This document shows positions 1 to 10,103 of a stretch of 21,644 nucleotides of DNA, piece after piece. Position 1 is the first letter of the stretch. Every line of letters starts with the position of its first letter. A model generated the notes under the pieces. It was not told the DNA's origin and did no database searches. It saw only the letters and a program-made list of their open reading frames with translations. The position numbers and the translations under genes were made by a program. Source of the stretch: Paramacrobiotus richtersi (lineage: Eukaryota; Tardigrada; Eutardigrada; Parachela; Macrobiotidae); contig JAQGAU010001069.1 of assembly GCA_034698045.1 (NCBI GenBank), positions 1 to 21,644 on the forward strand, read 5' to 3'.

Positions 1-218
1 TAGTGAAGAGAAACTGGTAGAGCAGAATATCGCTTAGCTGTGGCGTGTTAGGTTTTTGCGCACCATAGTCAAATGGCAATCATGATAATATCATGTTTGC
101 TTAAAGGTCATAAATATATTTACAAGGTGGTAGTCATAGTTAACAAACACAATTATCACAAATAGAGTTGCAGTGCCTAGGGTTTTCTTTCGTGCATCCA
201 CAATTCGTCATGTCTTAG
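1..218. other. Non-coding stretch, probably intron or upstream part of the nuclear receptor gene
   Basis: No convincing coding sequence is seen. The stretch ends in a pyrimidine-containing tract and TCTTAG at 213-218, which I read as the splice acceptor of the first visible receptor exon. The reading frame used by that exon meets this TAG directly, so the start codon of the receptor must lie in an exon before the window, unless the in-frame ATG within the exon is used. Confidence 0.45.
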
Positions 219-1566
219 GCCGGAAGTGTTACGATAACGGACACCAACAACACAGCCGATGGCGTTTCAATCAATTCCGGGGCGACCAGCACCACCACCT
301 CCGAGATCTCAGACCTGGATATGCCCAACTCGGCCAATGGGCCCGGCTCCAAGGAACACACCGGTAGGTGAACTACATTCGTGGAAACGCATTTTATCTC
401 GTGTTATCGCCTCAGTTACGCTTTCATTGTCATTGTCCATTTTTTTCTGCTTTAATTACAACTGCACAACATTGTCATCTGGTTTGCTTATTCATTTTGA
501 GTCTTTGGTGACATTTGTTATTTTCTATCTAATTATGTCGTATTTCCAATCGATTTTGTTATTTCCGATTTTAATTTTTCAGTTTTTTCTGAACTCGATT
601 TATTTCCTTAATTTGATTTTAGAATAGTCGATAAATTTGTCAAGTACTGTATAGTAACGTTTATTCTTTTGTGATATGCTAATGAGAAAACTTGCCGCAA
701 TCAGCGTATCAGATTGACTGCAACGCTTTGTTTGTGTAGATGTTAGTTTGCAAGCGGCAGCGGATTCCAACTCCTCCACCCCGACCAAGATCGCCGTGCC
801 CTGCGAAGTCTGCGGCGATAAGGCCAGTGGCCATCACTACGGTGTCACCAGCTGTGAAGGCTGCAAGGTAATTTCCTTACATCATCGAGTTGTGCCCATA
901 ACCCATCCACAGTGATTGTCCCTTCCTGCTAACAATTCTTTCCAGTTAGCGTAATTCCTAGGCTTGATTGTCTCTTTTAGGTCATGCTATTCAATTACAA
1001 TCAAACTGAATCAACAAAGTTTTATTTCCTTTTTATTGACTAAGAAATTTCTTTGTGTCATTTTTGCTATGTAGATCGACTGATGATCAGGTCGATGTTC
1101 AAATATTAATCTTTTTCTAGATGAAACGACATCAAGCTGAAATGAGGGCGGGTTAGAATTTATTTAACGCATTGTGAGAGAACTGCTATGCATTCCTTCG
1201 GTGCGTTTAGTCTGCACTTGTATGTGTCAAGCGTGCGCACTGCTGCTTTTGCAGGGCTTCTTCCGGCGGTCGATCCTGAAGCAGATCACCGAGTACCGCT
1301 GCCTGCGGGACGCCAAGTGTATGGTGTACCGTTCCAACCGCAACCGCTGCCAGTTTTGCCGCTTCCGCAAGTGCCTGGCCGTGGGCATGTCCAGCGACTG
1401 TAAGAGCTCCGTCCCCCTCGTGTATACTCGTCATCATCATACTAGCCCTCGCTTCCCCGTTGCAGCCGTCCGGTACGGGCGCGTGTCCAAGTCCCAAATC
1501 CCACGCTTTTCTGGTCCCAGTAAAAGCAATCAGCAACTCAGCACGTACAGACAGCGCACCCCGTAG
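219..1566 (+). CDS. E78-type (NR1E) nuclear receptor, DNA-binding-domain exons, 5' partial, no ligand-binding domain seen
   Basis: Inferred exons are 219-363, 755-867, 1255-1399 and 1466-1566; phases fit (1, 0, 1). The first encodes a Ser/Thr/Asn-rich N-terminal segment. The second encodes zinc finger 1, [20 protein letters not shown], with the EGCKG P-box typical of NR1 receptors. The third encodes GFFRRS and zinc finger 2 with spacing C-x5-C-x9-C-x2-C, ending [14 protein letters not shown]. The fourth continues VRYGRVSK, the E78-style extension after the core domain. Family knowledge: E78 is an ecdysone-responsive transcription factor, nuclear, binding half-site DNA. Translation stops at 1564-1566 and AATAAA follows at 1642-1647, so the protein as read has no hinge or ligand-binding domain. 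A possible extra donor, CCCA|GTAAAAG near 1530, could lead to later exons, but none resembling a ligand-binding domain was found up to 3600. E75 or another NR1 member is less likely because of the VRYGRV extension. Confidence 0.82.
1400..1465 (+). other. 66-bp intron, multiple of three and without stop codons
   Basis: The donor is GACT|GTAAGAG and the acceptor is CCCCGTTGCAG|CC. Splicing gives SSD-SVRYGRV, matching the conserved E78 junction. Retention would insert 22 residues in frame with no stop, just after the DNA-binding core. Confidence 0.75.
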
Positions 1567-1641
1567 TATGGTTTATATACTGTGTATATGCCTTGCTTAT
1601 GCGGTTGTGAGAAAACAATGCGACCGATGTTTTACGTTTGT

Positions 1642-1647
1642 AATAAA
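1642..1647 (+). terminator. Poly(A) signal AATAAA for the nuclear receptor transcript
   Basis: AATAAA lies 76 bp after the TAG stop of the last visible receptor exon, which supports the transcript ending here. Confidence 0.5.
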
Positions 1648-3647
1648 TTATCGCTTCAGACTCAATGGCAGGAACACAAGTACGATGCCGATGCCAAATA
1701 TTACTGCGACGGTTTGTGCTTGTTTTTCATATAGGCTTTCGTACTTCCAGTCATTACATTGCTTTTCTCCGTTGTACCGCCACAACAACAACGCTGCACA
1801 ACAACACATTTAAAATCAAAGACATGATGGTTCAGTACTCGTGCGCGCTTTAATGCTGTAATTTTGTTGGATAGGAAAGCATCAGTTACTGGCTTCATGC
1901 CAGAGAACTGAAGATGAAATTTGGTTGAATACAGGACCAAATACCAAAACGTGTAAATAATTCACATCATTAACAGCAATCACTTGCCGAGTCCTGCTTA
2001 ATCTGTTTAACAGTAAGACTCCATTGCAAATGTCAAAAGCGCTATTAGAAAGTAGAACGGTACGGATCAGTGTGCAGCGCAGTTTGCGATCAGGAATAAC
2101 GGACATCAAAAAAGTCACATTTAGGACGATTATAAAAAATGTCAAAACCGTGTTCTGTTGGTAAAGCTGTGCTTGGCAACCGTGAAACAGTATTGTATAA
2201 GCAACTCCCGTTAAGAAAGATATCATGGCATGGCATTTCTTCGGTATCAAAACTCTCCATTGTTGTTGAAATACATGAAGCCGCCCACGTTGTGAGTGAA
2301 ACCTGTCATGTGTGATGTATATGCCAGCTTGGCAACTGCTCTACGAACATTGATATGTTCTCTGGCCTTAGAGGTCATCTTTATGGTCAGTCTGTTGTTA
2401 GCAAGATAGCGAGTGGTCGTATTAAAATACAAGTACTTCTCGATATATTACATTACACACAGCAGTATGTGAGCGATACCGTATGTGACACGTATGTACC
2501 GGATACGGCGAGACTCGCTGGTGCAGCTGCCGAGAAAGCTTTTGCGCGCTCAAGATGTGGAAATATAGAACGATTCTCGACCGTTGTTATTTCGTTCCTC
2601 TGGCAGGTGAATCGTTTGGAACTTGGTGTGAAGCGGCTGTTTTATTGTTTAAAGAGATTGGCAGAAAGTTATGTTTGAAAACCGGGGAAAGCCGGTCGAC
2701 TTGTTTTCTGTTTCAACGTTTGAGTCTAGAAGTTATGAGCGGTAATGCTCAGCTAATCACGAGTACAGTCCCTTGTCGTGCTAATTGGAATAACTTTTTC
2801 ATTTGATCAGATCACGTACTGTGAATTGTTGTTACATCGGGGTAAACCAATAAAACACACACAGCAGTTTGAATATTAAACGTTACGACGAAAACGTTTC
2901 GTAATATTTATTAGAAATAAAGCGCTGCTCACAACAACAACACAACAATAACTCTGCTCACAATCTCGCGAACACGGAAGTTACTGTATTTGCACTAGCG
3001 GTAATATTTACAGATAACAAGGTTGAAAAGAAGAACTACACAATCAAAGAATCAGCCGGCTATCAAAACAAACACGACAAACAAACCTAAGATGAATTGC
3101 CGTCAATGCGATAGACCAATTTTGAAATACGTGCGCCCGATGCTCTGCCGTAACTATCACCTGTATGAGTGGAGCGCGGTGTACGTCACTACGCATATGT
3201 TTTTCTAAAAGGCCGAGTTCTACCGGACTATCCTGATTACTGTGCAAACAATAATTATATGGTGTCGCGCGTCATTGTGCGGTCGAAGTACTGCGTAGTA
3301 GAGAATTATGGCTATGGCTGGCAAAAAGAATGGTTGTTTCTGCGTTTTATCGGATGCCCAAAATGTGAATATTTGACGTGGAGTTTTTCATTGTCAACCC
3401 GCATGCAATGTCTCAACCGCTCGATCAGTTAAATGGGAAATTCATGTAATGGAGTCCATACCGTATTTCCTCCCTTTGAACACACCCTAGTCCCCGCATT
3501 AACTCCTGCCGCATGTTCGTTACGTCCGCTGGCCATACTGAATACGAAAATATGAAAATAAATGTCATAGTCTATGTTTTTTTGACTACTCTAACACACT
3601 AACTCGTTTGGCGTTGAGTCTCTTACACAGTCTATAACATTACGCAT
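1648..3647. other. Gene-poor stretch of about 2 kb
   Basis: Only short open frames without family resemblance occur. I searched the plus-strand frames for nuclear-receptor ligand-binding motifs (for example an LPxxDQxxLLK-like helix region) and found none. Short CAA-rich simple sequence occurs near 1780-1806 and 2930-2950. A 114-codon ATG frame on the minus strand, 2226-1882, is hydrophobic at its N-terminus, but a frame of this length is expected by chance. Confidence 0.5.
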
Positions 3648-3653
3648 TTTATT
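3648..3653 (-). terminator. Poly(A) signal for astacin-LRR copy A
   Basis: AATAAA on the minus strand lies about 50 bp past the TAA stop at 3704-3702. Copy B has no equivalent because its sequence past the stop has been replaced by the inverted-repeat element. Confidence 0.5.
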
Positions 3654-3701
3654 AGCAAACGGGAATTATTATGATGAGTCTTTTATATATTGTTACCGGC
3701 A

Positions 3702-5774
3702 TTACCATTCCATGCAGTCAGAAGAAAGAGCTTGTAAAACATTTCCGCACCGTTGAAACCTCTCACAGTCTGGCTCATTGATAGAATACTCAATCTGAGC
3801 GTAATAATTGATCCACTGTGTTCCAAGCGGAAAGGGAGACGCTTTGCAGTCGATTGGATGATAAAGCTCCTCCTTGGTATACCCACCATTCTGAAATGAG
3901 CCAGCTACAGCGTATAATTCTCCTGATTCCACTCTAAGTTTCAACTTCTTATTGGATCTCCACCATTGCCGGTACCAGGCAAACTCGCAGCTACAATGTA
4001 GGTTGTAAAGATAGGTCTGCGTTGAAACATCAAACCCGTCATTCACATCCAATATTCTTTCCAGGGTCATTATCTGGAGATCGGGTAAAGCAGTAAAGGT
4101 ATGCATCTGTAGCATCGTAATAGTCGAATCCACGAAGTCTATGACTCTTAATCTCCTTGAATTGACAAAATCCCCCTTCATAACCATCATGTCACGGCAA
4201 TCGACCAGCCCGAACTCTAATAAACTGGAAAAGTTAAGTAGTATGAGCCTTCCGGTTACGCGGTCAGTGGTACAGTTAGTGATGTGGAAGATTATCACTT
4301 GTCGTCGCAGGGGCGTGAAACTGTGCGTTGCCAAGTTCGATTCCGTCACAAAAAGGTGAAGTGCCCGCAGTGCACCTTCTGCCATATCTGTGGACATTTC
4401 GCTAAGTACCTGCTCTGTGGCGTTGTCACGACAGTTTATAATCAAGCTTTTCTGTGTGTCGCAGGATGACTTTGTCGAATAAATAGACGAGCAGTAATCG
4501 TTGAACTGTAGTTTGCATTGGCTGTACGCCATTGGCTCCAGTGAAAAATTTGGAAACGGCTCCGCTAGATTTATCAGCTGCCCGTTCGACGGATATCTTA
4601 TCCGCAATGGACACTTGTATCCAGTTTTAATTTTCGCAATGTCCCCGGGACTCAAACGAGCACCGATCCCCGTGCGAACAATAAGTCCCTTTTTCGGTAT
4701 TGAAGCTGGCCGGTTTGAGGATGAACCCGCAAAAGGGCTGTACTGCGTAATTGAATTGTAGTCGTACTTAGTTCCGAAGGTGTGGGCTAGTGGCGCAATC
4801 CGAAACTGATCTATGGTGCTGTATGGGATCTCAGCATACTGCACTGCAGTGTAGTCGTCTCGATCGGGTCGCGGGTGTTCGTGGTTGAATCCGAGCACAT
4901 GCATAATTTCGTGCTGTATACTTCTCTGATTGCCTGTACATTCATCAGTTAGGTAAATCCTTTGCTCTCCGCCCAGCATTCCGGGAGTAGTTAAGCAATC
5001 ACTGCCAAGCACAGAATGCAAGGGTCATTCCTGGAGCAGTTAGACACTTATTACACTATGATACTTATTTAGAACAGAAACGATAGTACAGTAGTTAGAA
5101 AACGTGAGTAAAAACTGTCGCATACGGCGTGTTGTTTCGCTTCGGTAATTTTCGTCATGCGAGCGGAAGACGGATGGAAAACATGTGCACTAAACTGGTT
5201 TTGTTCTTCGAATCAGAATCCAATGGATTACTGAAAAAAAGCTTGCACCATCGTCAAAAGTTCTGTTATTATGTACTCACGATGAGCTCCAGTTAAACAA
5301 TGCTTAATCATTTTCATTGGTCCTCTTCTTGAACATAACGCATCCTCCTGTACTCCGTTCAACTTTACGGAGCGCTTGCTGAATGCTGATCTGCTGCGCT
5401 TGTGCTATACGAATAATTAGGATAATGATGAAGGAACGTTTTCTTGTATAACAGAACGTGGAAAACCTTATTTAACGCTTACAGAAAGTACTATCAATCA
5501 TAGGGAATTCCTGTTCTATTAGGCCACAGTTTCGGACCGTTCTCCTCTGGTGTTCCAATATCGATCCCAATTGGTCTTGAAAGAATCTCTGAAACGCCAA
5601 GCAGTGAAATGTTACTTGCGCATGTTTCTGGCTAAAAACATTAGAATCCGTGTCGACATTAAATTTTGAGGAGCTTTTACCTGCTGGTACCGAATCATCC
5701 CCCTCGTCATAGTCTACCGCATCCGAAAGACGAATCAAGATCAGCAGAGAAGTGATCAGCAGTCCGGATCCCAT
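3702..5774 (-). pseudogene. Astacin metalloprotease-LRR fusion, copy A, disrupted
   Basis: By comparison with copy B the exons are 5774-5681, 5588-5483, 5404-5281 and 5001-3702, with introns of 92, 78 and 279 bp at matching sites. Exon 1 encodes a signal peptide and acidic stretch (MGSGLLITSLLILIRLSDA, then VDYDEGDD). Exon 2 encodes the start of the catalytic domain (KLWPNRTGIPY). Exon 4 keeps the zinc site HEIMHVLGFNHEHPRPDR and the whole LRR tail open for 433 codons. Lesions: exon 2 is 106 nt instead of 108, a 2-bp deletion near 5499-5500, giving TGA at 5496-5494; exon 3 has TAA at 5306-5304 where copy B has TAC; and the Met-turn codon ATG is ACG (Thr) at 4748-4746. The long intact last exon suggests recent loss. 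A sequence or assembly error at one site cannot be excluded, but three independent changes make it unlikely. No in-frame ATG opens exon 4 upstream of the catalytic motif's approach. Confidence 0.8.
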
Positions 5775-6126
5775 TTTCCTTAAATGTCCGTTATTATAAT
5801 ATTTAGAAAATTTTCATGAAACTATAACAGGTTCGGAGGACGAATCACGCAATGACGGTTTCTGTTTAAAGAAAACATGAAATCGCTTCTGAACATACAT
5901 ATAACATAAGACCTATTATTTTGAGCCAAGTGCCGGCTTTCGTAGAAGGAAACTGCTTTACAGTACAATACACCGGCAGCTGACCAATTTGCAGCGTACA
6001 CTGTAAGTAGAGTTTGCAATATGACGACCACAATACTCGCGCAGCACTAACCGAAATCATCGAGTAACTGTCAATGATGCAGTACTGAATACTTATGAAT
6101 CACATTTGCAGACAACCCGACCTGTA

Positions 6127-6132
6127 TTTATT
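6127..6132 (-). terminator. AATAAA overlapping the stop codon of the small Cys gene
   Basis: CAATAAATAC on the minus strand contains both the TAA stop (6130-6128) and the poly(A) hexamer. In the decayed copy B the corresponding hexamer is GATAAA. Confidence 0.35.
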
Positions 6133-6418
6133 GCTTGCGGCAGTTGTTAGACTCCGAACCCGCATTCATGCATGACGATGGCGTACTGCATTCCGGTTTC
6201 CATTTGAACTCAAATTCAATCGAAGAAACTGTCACTGTCATGCCGCATGACTCATGCGGCGTTAGTTCGTCGAATTCCAGTCTAATATTGTCCTCTTCGG
6301 GTAATAAATTTACTGTCTTGCATGGTTTTAATGACACCAACGTGATTATTTTTCCCTGACTTGTGAGACACAAAAGCACTTCAAAAACGTTACGAAACAA
6401 TGTTGCTGTATCTTCCAC
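6127..6418 (-). CDS. Last exon of an unrecognised small Cys-containing protein, partial
   Basis: An open frame of about 96 codons runs from a likely acceptor (GGGCACTCAG, near 6419) to TAA at 6130-6128. The protein is acidic in its middle and ends in a Cys/Ser-rich tail (for example STPSSCMNAGSESNNCRKQ); no family is recognised. AATAAA at 6132-6127 overlaps the stop codon, so the 3' UTR would be very short. The sequence reappears in decayed form at about 16960-17220, upstream of astacin copy B, so this exon belongs to a two-gene duplicated block. An upstream exon may end at the donor TATAT|GTAAGC near 6622, where an open frame with a hydrophobic stretch precedes it, but I could not join the exons with confidence. 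It may be only a transcribed non-coding 3' region. Confidence 0.4.
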
Positions 6419-6419
6419 T

Positions 6420-8249
6420 GAGTGCCCGGCATTTCGTGGTTTATCAGCGCAATTCGCACTCGAACCGTTGTGACGACTGTGATGGCGATCTCATATACTG
6501 TATTCAATGTAGAAGTACAAGACTGTCAACATCATCTAAATTAGTCGGTTCGATTGTTCCAGCTTTCTATGTTGTTTCTCGTATAATAATCCAATAAGGT
6601 CGTTATTATTTACTTTGCAGCTTACATATACGCTGAATTTCGAAAGCCAGAATCATAACAACGGTTACGATTCACGACCAGCTCAATGTAATGCAAAAAA
6701 CGAATAACCAGACAGGAACCGATAAGTGATAGGCCGCGATACGTCCATATGCTCGCAGCTGCGAAGTAGCGACAAATTCGATCACTGGAAACTGGCAAGA
6801 TCTCATGGTCTGCATACATTTCTCGATGGGATGACTAAGTTATTCAAAACATGTAGCTACTTTGCACAAGGACTCCTATCATGGTGCTTAACGCACGTGC
6901 ACAGTATATGACCGGCAAAAATATCCCCTTTGAGTTAAAAGCGTGATTTAAAGGAAGTTCTGATCGGGTTTATCTGCTGTTCTAGTAATGCAAATCGAGG
7001 CGGTAGACATTTTCTAGAAGGCAGAATTTCCGTAAGGTGCTGGCCGGCCTGTGCGTCAAGAGCATGCACACACTGCATAGTCTGGACTCGGCCGATGCGC
7101 TTTTATGACCAGCTGAGCTCGGTTTGTCTGGACGTTATTACTTACGTCACGGTTTTGTGAACTAGCGCGCCTCTTAATACACAACTCGGGACTGAAACCC
7201 AGTCCGTTACCAGTTGGAAACTGAGCCGAAATATCTCTCGATCGAAAGTATCAAATTTAAGGGATTATGAAATGCTGCGTGAAGGACCATCATTTCCACA
7301 TGCACACGTTTCTTAATCTGCTCGATGTAATTACCGGCCGACCTTTACCTGAATTCACCGAAATACAAACCTTATTCGGTCTGACAAACGGGTGGCGCAC
7401 GTTTTCTGATCCTTTGCGGAAGGCTCAGTAAATCAAGCCTGCGGGATACGACTGTCCCATCTAAGGGCTATTTTTTAGGCTAACCATCATTTTATGAGTA
7501 CGAAAATAAGTTTTATGGACAGAATAAGATCCTGCTTGAAAATTCAAGAAAGCTTGAAAAAGTATTGTTTTGAGCTATAGAACCGTTTGAATACCAGGCC
7601 ACCAATGAAATGTGGCAAAAATACTTCTGAAGGAATCTTCTCTACCAGAGTGTACCGAAATTCTTACAATGAGCCCGGCTTTTGACCTTACTTACTTCCG
7701 GTCGGTTGTCAGTACCCTGTGGAGCCGTTTTGAGGTTTCTCGCGTACCATGTCGAGTAATTTCTTCATATATAGTAACTGTAGGTACACGGTTTTCATAT
7801 CGTCCGAATTTATCGACGCAAATGCGCCGATACGCAGATAATTCGCGCCGATACCTGTGCGCCTGTTGTCTGTTACGTGTATGGTGTGGCTTGTTTTTGA
7901 ACAACAGAAATCCTCATGTCTGGCGAGGATTACTGTCTACTGCCTTGAGGGAGCGATGTTCCGTTTGCAGGAAGACAATCAACCAATTTTTGAGCATCAT
8001 TGAACATTTCCAGTCTGAGCGCTTCCCGTTATTGGGTGTAGAACTGTGTTTGGCTTCTAGAAATTTGATGAATCTGATTACGTACAGTAATTGGCAGAAT
8101 CCAATTAGTAATTATACCACGTTTTTCCTGAAAACAGTATTTTCCATTAAGCTTCAAAATACCGTTTCATTTTCTCCTGTTACATGTCTCTCTCCGGTCG
8201 GCGGGCTGACACTTCACCCCAGCGACATTCCGTTTCCGGCTTGTTGAAT
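6420..8249. other. Mostly unassigned stretch upstream of the GPCR
   Basis: No recognisable protein is encoded. The longest open frame, plus strand 7612-8247 (about 211 codons, opening with GTG; first in-frame ATG about 20 codons in), is Cys/Arg-rich, matches no family I know and ends just before the GPCR TATA box. Its length is on the edge of what chance would give in a window this size. Minus-strand 6622-6819 may hold an exon of the small Cys gene. Confidence 0.4.
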
Positions 8250-8257
8250 TATAAAAG
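8250..8257 (+). promoter_or_regulatory. TATA box of the GPCR gene
   Basis: TATAAAAG lies 89 bp before the chosen ATG at 8339. A start site about 25-30 bp downstream would fall near 8280, leaving a 5' UTR of about 60 nt. Confidence 0.55.
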
Positions 8258-8338
8258 CACATTCCCGAAGCAAGGTTATCGAACATCAGGTGAGCGGAGT
8301 GTTCTTCAGTATTGACAAGTGGTGTGACCAGTGATAAA

Positions 8339-10103
8339 ATGTGGAACAATTCAAGTTCACCCACGATTATCAGAAGAGTTTCCCCAACGGAACTGACCAT
8401 CTGGATAGCCGTTCAGCTCGGTCTCGGCATCGTGGGCGCTCTGCTGGTCATTCTTTTACTAGTTGTCATGTCCCGTTTGCGGAAATTAAAGACCGGGTCC
8501 GGATTCCTGATCGCACACTCTTTAGCAATGGATTTCTTGTACTGCCTCGTGACCAACACGATTCTAAACCTTCCCATATATCTTAAACAAATACACAATA
8601 TTTCCCTCGACTACTGTTTTATCGTCAACTTTACCCAGTTGTTGGTCATGTATGTGGGGAACTGGACGGCGGTTGTTCTGGCGTTTAACCGACTTTTCGC
8701 CATTGTCCTGCCGTTTCTTTACGCAAAAGTCACAACGAAACGCGCTTTGGTGGGCTTGTTGAGTTTTGTATGGTGTGTTGGTCTCAGTTGCGCTATTCCC
8801 GTACTAAACATCAGTCCGAACTTAATCATGGGACAACAGCCGGTCGGCTCGTGCGGGCTGCTCCGGAATGAGGGTCTGATCTTTTCCATAACAGGAGCGA
8901 TTGGGATCTATGTGCCCATTGCTGTTCTGGGTGCAATTTACATCAGCCTGTTTCTGATTTCCGGGTTCAGAAGGAGTTTCGCCGACGAAAGCGATCAACA
9001 AAAGGATGTTCTGAAGAGGAGACTATCCATCGCGAAAGCGTTGTTCCTGTCCTTTGTGTGGTATGTCATCTGTACTCTACCGCCACCGATCATTTCGATG
9101 TTCTTCCCCGACTGGTGGAGAGGAGAGCCGAGAGTGTTGCTGTACACCAGAACAGCGCAAGTTGTGGGTTACGGAGCAAGTCCAGTAAGTAGTAATTTGA
9201 CCATTATAACTGATTTTCCAACAATTCTCGCATGCAAGGTTTTCACTTAGCGAAAAACACACCATGTGGTGGGATGAACAACTGGACACTTTAAGTTTAC
9301 GGTTCCAACAACTAAACACTTAATAAAAAGTTGAATCAAAGTAGAAACATAAAAAAAACAACTAGACACTACATGACATTGTGTGCTAAGTAGATGAATT
9401 CATCAAATCTTTCAGTAAGAACAGGAACCACTCAAGTTATAAAAACCCAAAAAAATTACGACGGTAGGCAAGTAAGACATCCGACAACAACGCGACAAAC
9501 AGGCCGGGCGGGCAATAGTGTCTAGTTATTGGAACATTGCGAACTCAAAGTGTCTGGTTGCTGGCCCCAGTGCATCACAGTAAATGTACATGTGTTAATA
9601 TGAGCAGCATAAATGTTTAGCACTTTTACAGTAGCATGCACACAGCCTGCAGCCCAAACGTAATCTCCAAGCTGCAAAGTAAGACTGGAGCAGTACAGTG
9701 TATCTGCAGCGTATTTCGAACAGTATCGTGTGCAATATCTTTCCTCCCATACTGGAAATATAAGTAGAAAAGGTTTTACACACATGGAGAGTGCTGCTAA
9801 TGTAACCCACAACAAAGGTCACCTCGCACAACCAGTCTTCGTATCCGTAAAAATTTCCGTTCGACCTTTATCAGGTATGTACGCACATCCGGCATACTGC
9901 AATTACAACGGTTGCTTTCATTTCAGTTGTTTTTCTTCGCAATAAATTTGGAATATCGAAAGGCGCTTGGTAAGATGCTTGGATGCACCGTATTCCCGGT
10001 TTGGCGGTCTCACAAAGTGGGCGTACTCGGTGGCCGGTCAAACTCGCCTCACAATTTTAAACTGAATTCTATGGAAACCCAGCGAACCGGAAATACCGCA
10101 TAG
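8339..10103 (+). CDS. Rhodopsin-like (class A) G-protein-coupled receptor, divergent orphan, two exons
   Basis: Exons 8339-9184 and 9927-10103 (donor CCA|GTAAGT, acceptor TTTCATTTCAG, phase 0) give 340 residues. The frame is open back to a TTG at 8312, but ATG at 8339 is the first usable start. The N-terminus is short and has an NNSS glycosylation site. Seven membrane segments are near residues 22-44, 54-78, 94-116, 134-156, 183-208, 233-256 and 268-290. Cys93 at the top of segment 3 and Cys172 in the second outer loop should form the usual disulfide. The DRY position reads NRL (117-119), the segment-6 CWxP position reads CTLPP, and NPxxY reads SPLFF followed by AINLEYRKAL. These fit a class A receptor at the plasma membrane but not a named subfamily, and the ligand is unknown. 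Family knowledge: such departures are common in lineage-expanded neuropeptide or chemosensory receptors. The C-tail begins with a possible palmitoylation Cys (KMLGC). Confidence 0.85.
9271..9568. mobile_element. MITE-like inverted-repeat insertion in the GPCR intron
   Basis: The left arm, 9271-9320, and the right arm, 9517-9568, are imperfect inverted repeats of about 50 bp (roughly three quarters identical by eye), sharing CCAGACACTT/GGACACTTTAAG-like and GTTCCAA-AACTA-ACACT blocks. The 200-bp interior is A-rich and non-coding, with a further CAACTAGACACT motif at 9359-9370. The element sits wholly inside intron 9185-9926. No clear target-site duplication was identified. Confidence 0.45.

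Noticed and set aside
1207..1536. Minus-strand open frame over the receptor zinc fingers
   Set aside because: It is antisense to the unmistakable zinc-finger exons.
1882..2250. Minus-strand open frame with hydrophobic stretches, possibly a membrane protein
   Set aside because: Its length is expected by chance, no splice partners or promoter are evident, and it resembles no family.
6242..6260. GCCGCATG-ACT-CATGCGGC short palindrome
   Set aside because: Only 8-bp arms, within a likely coding exon; probably chance.
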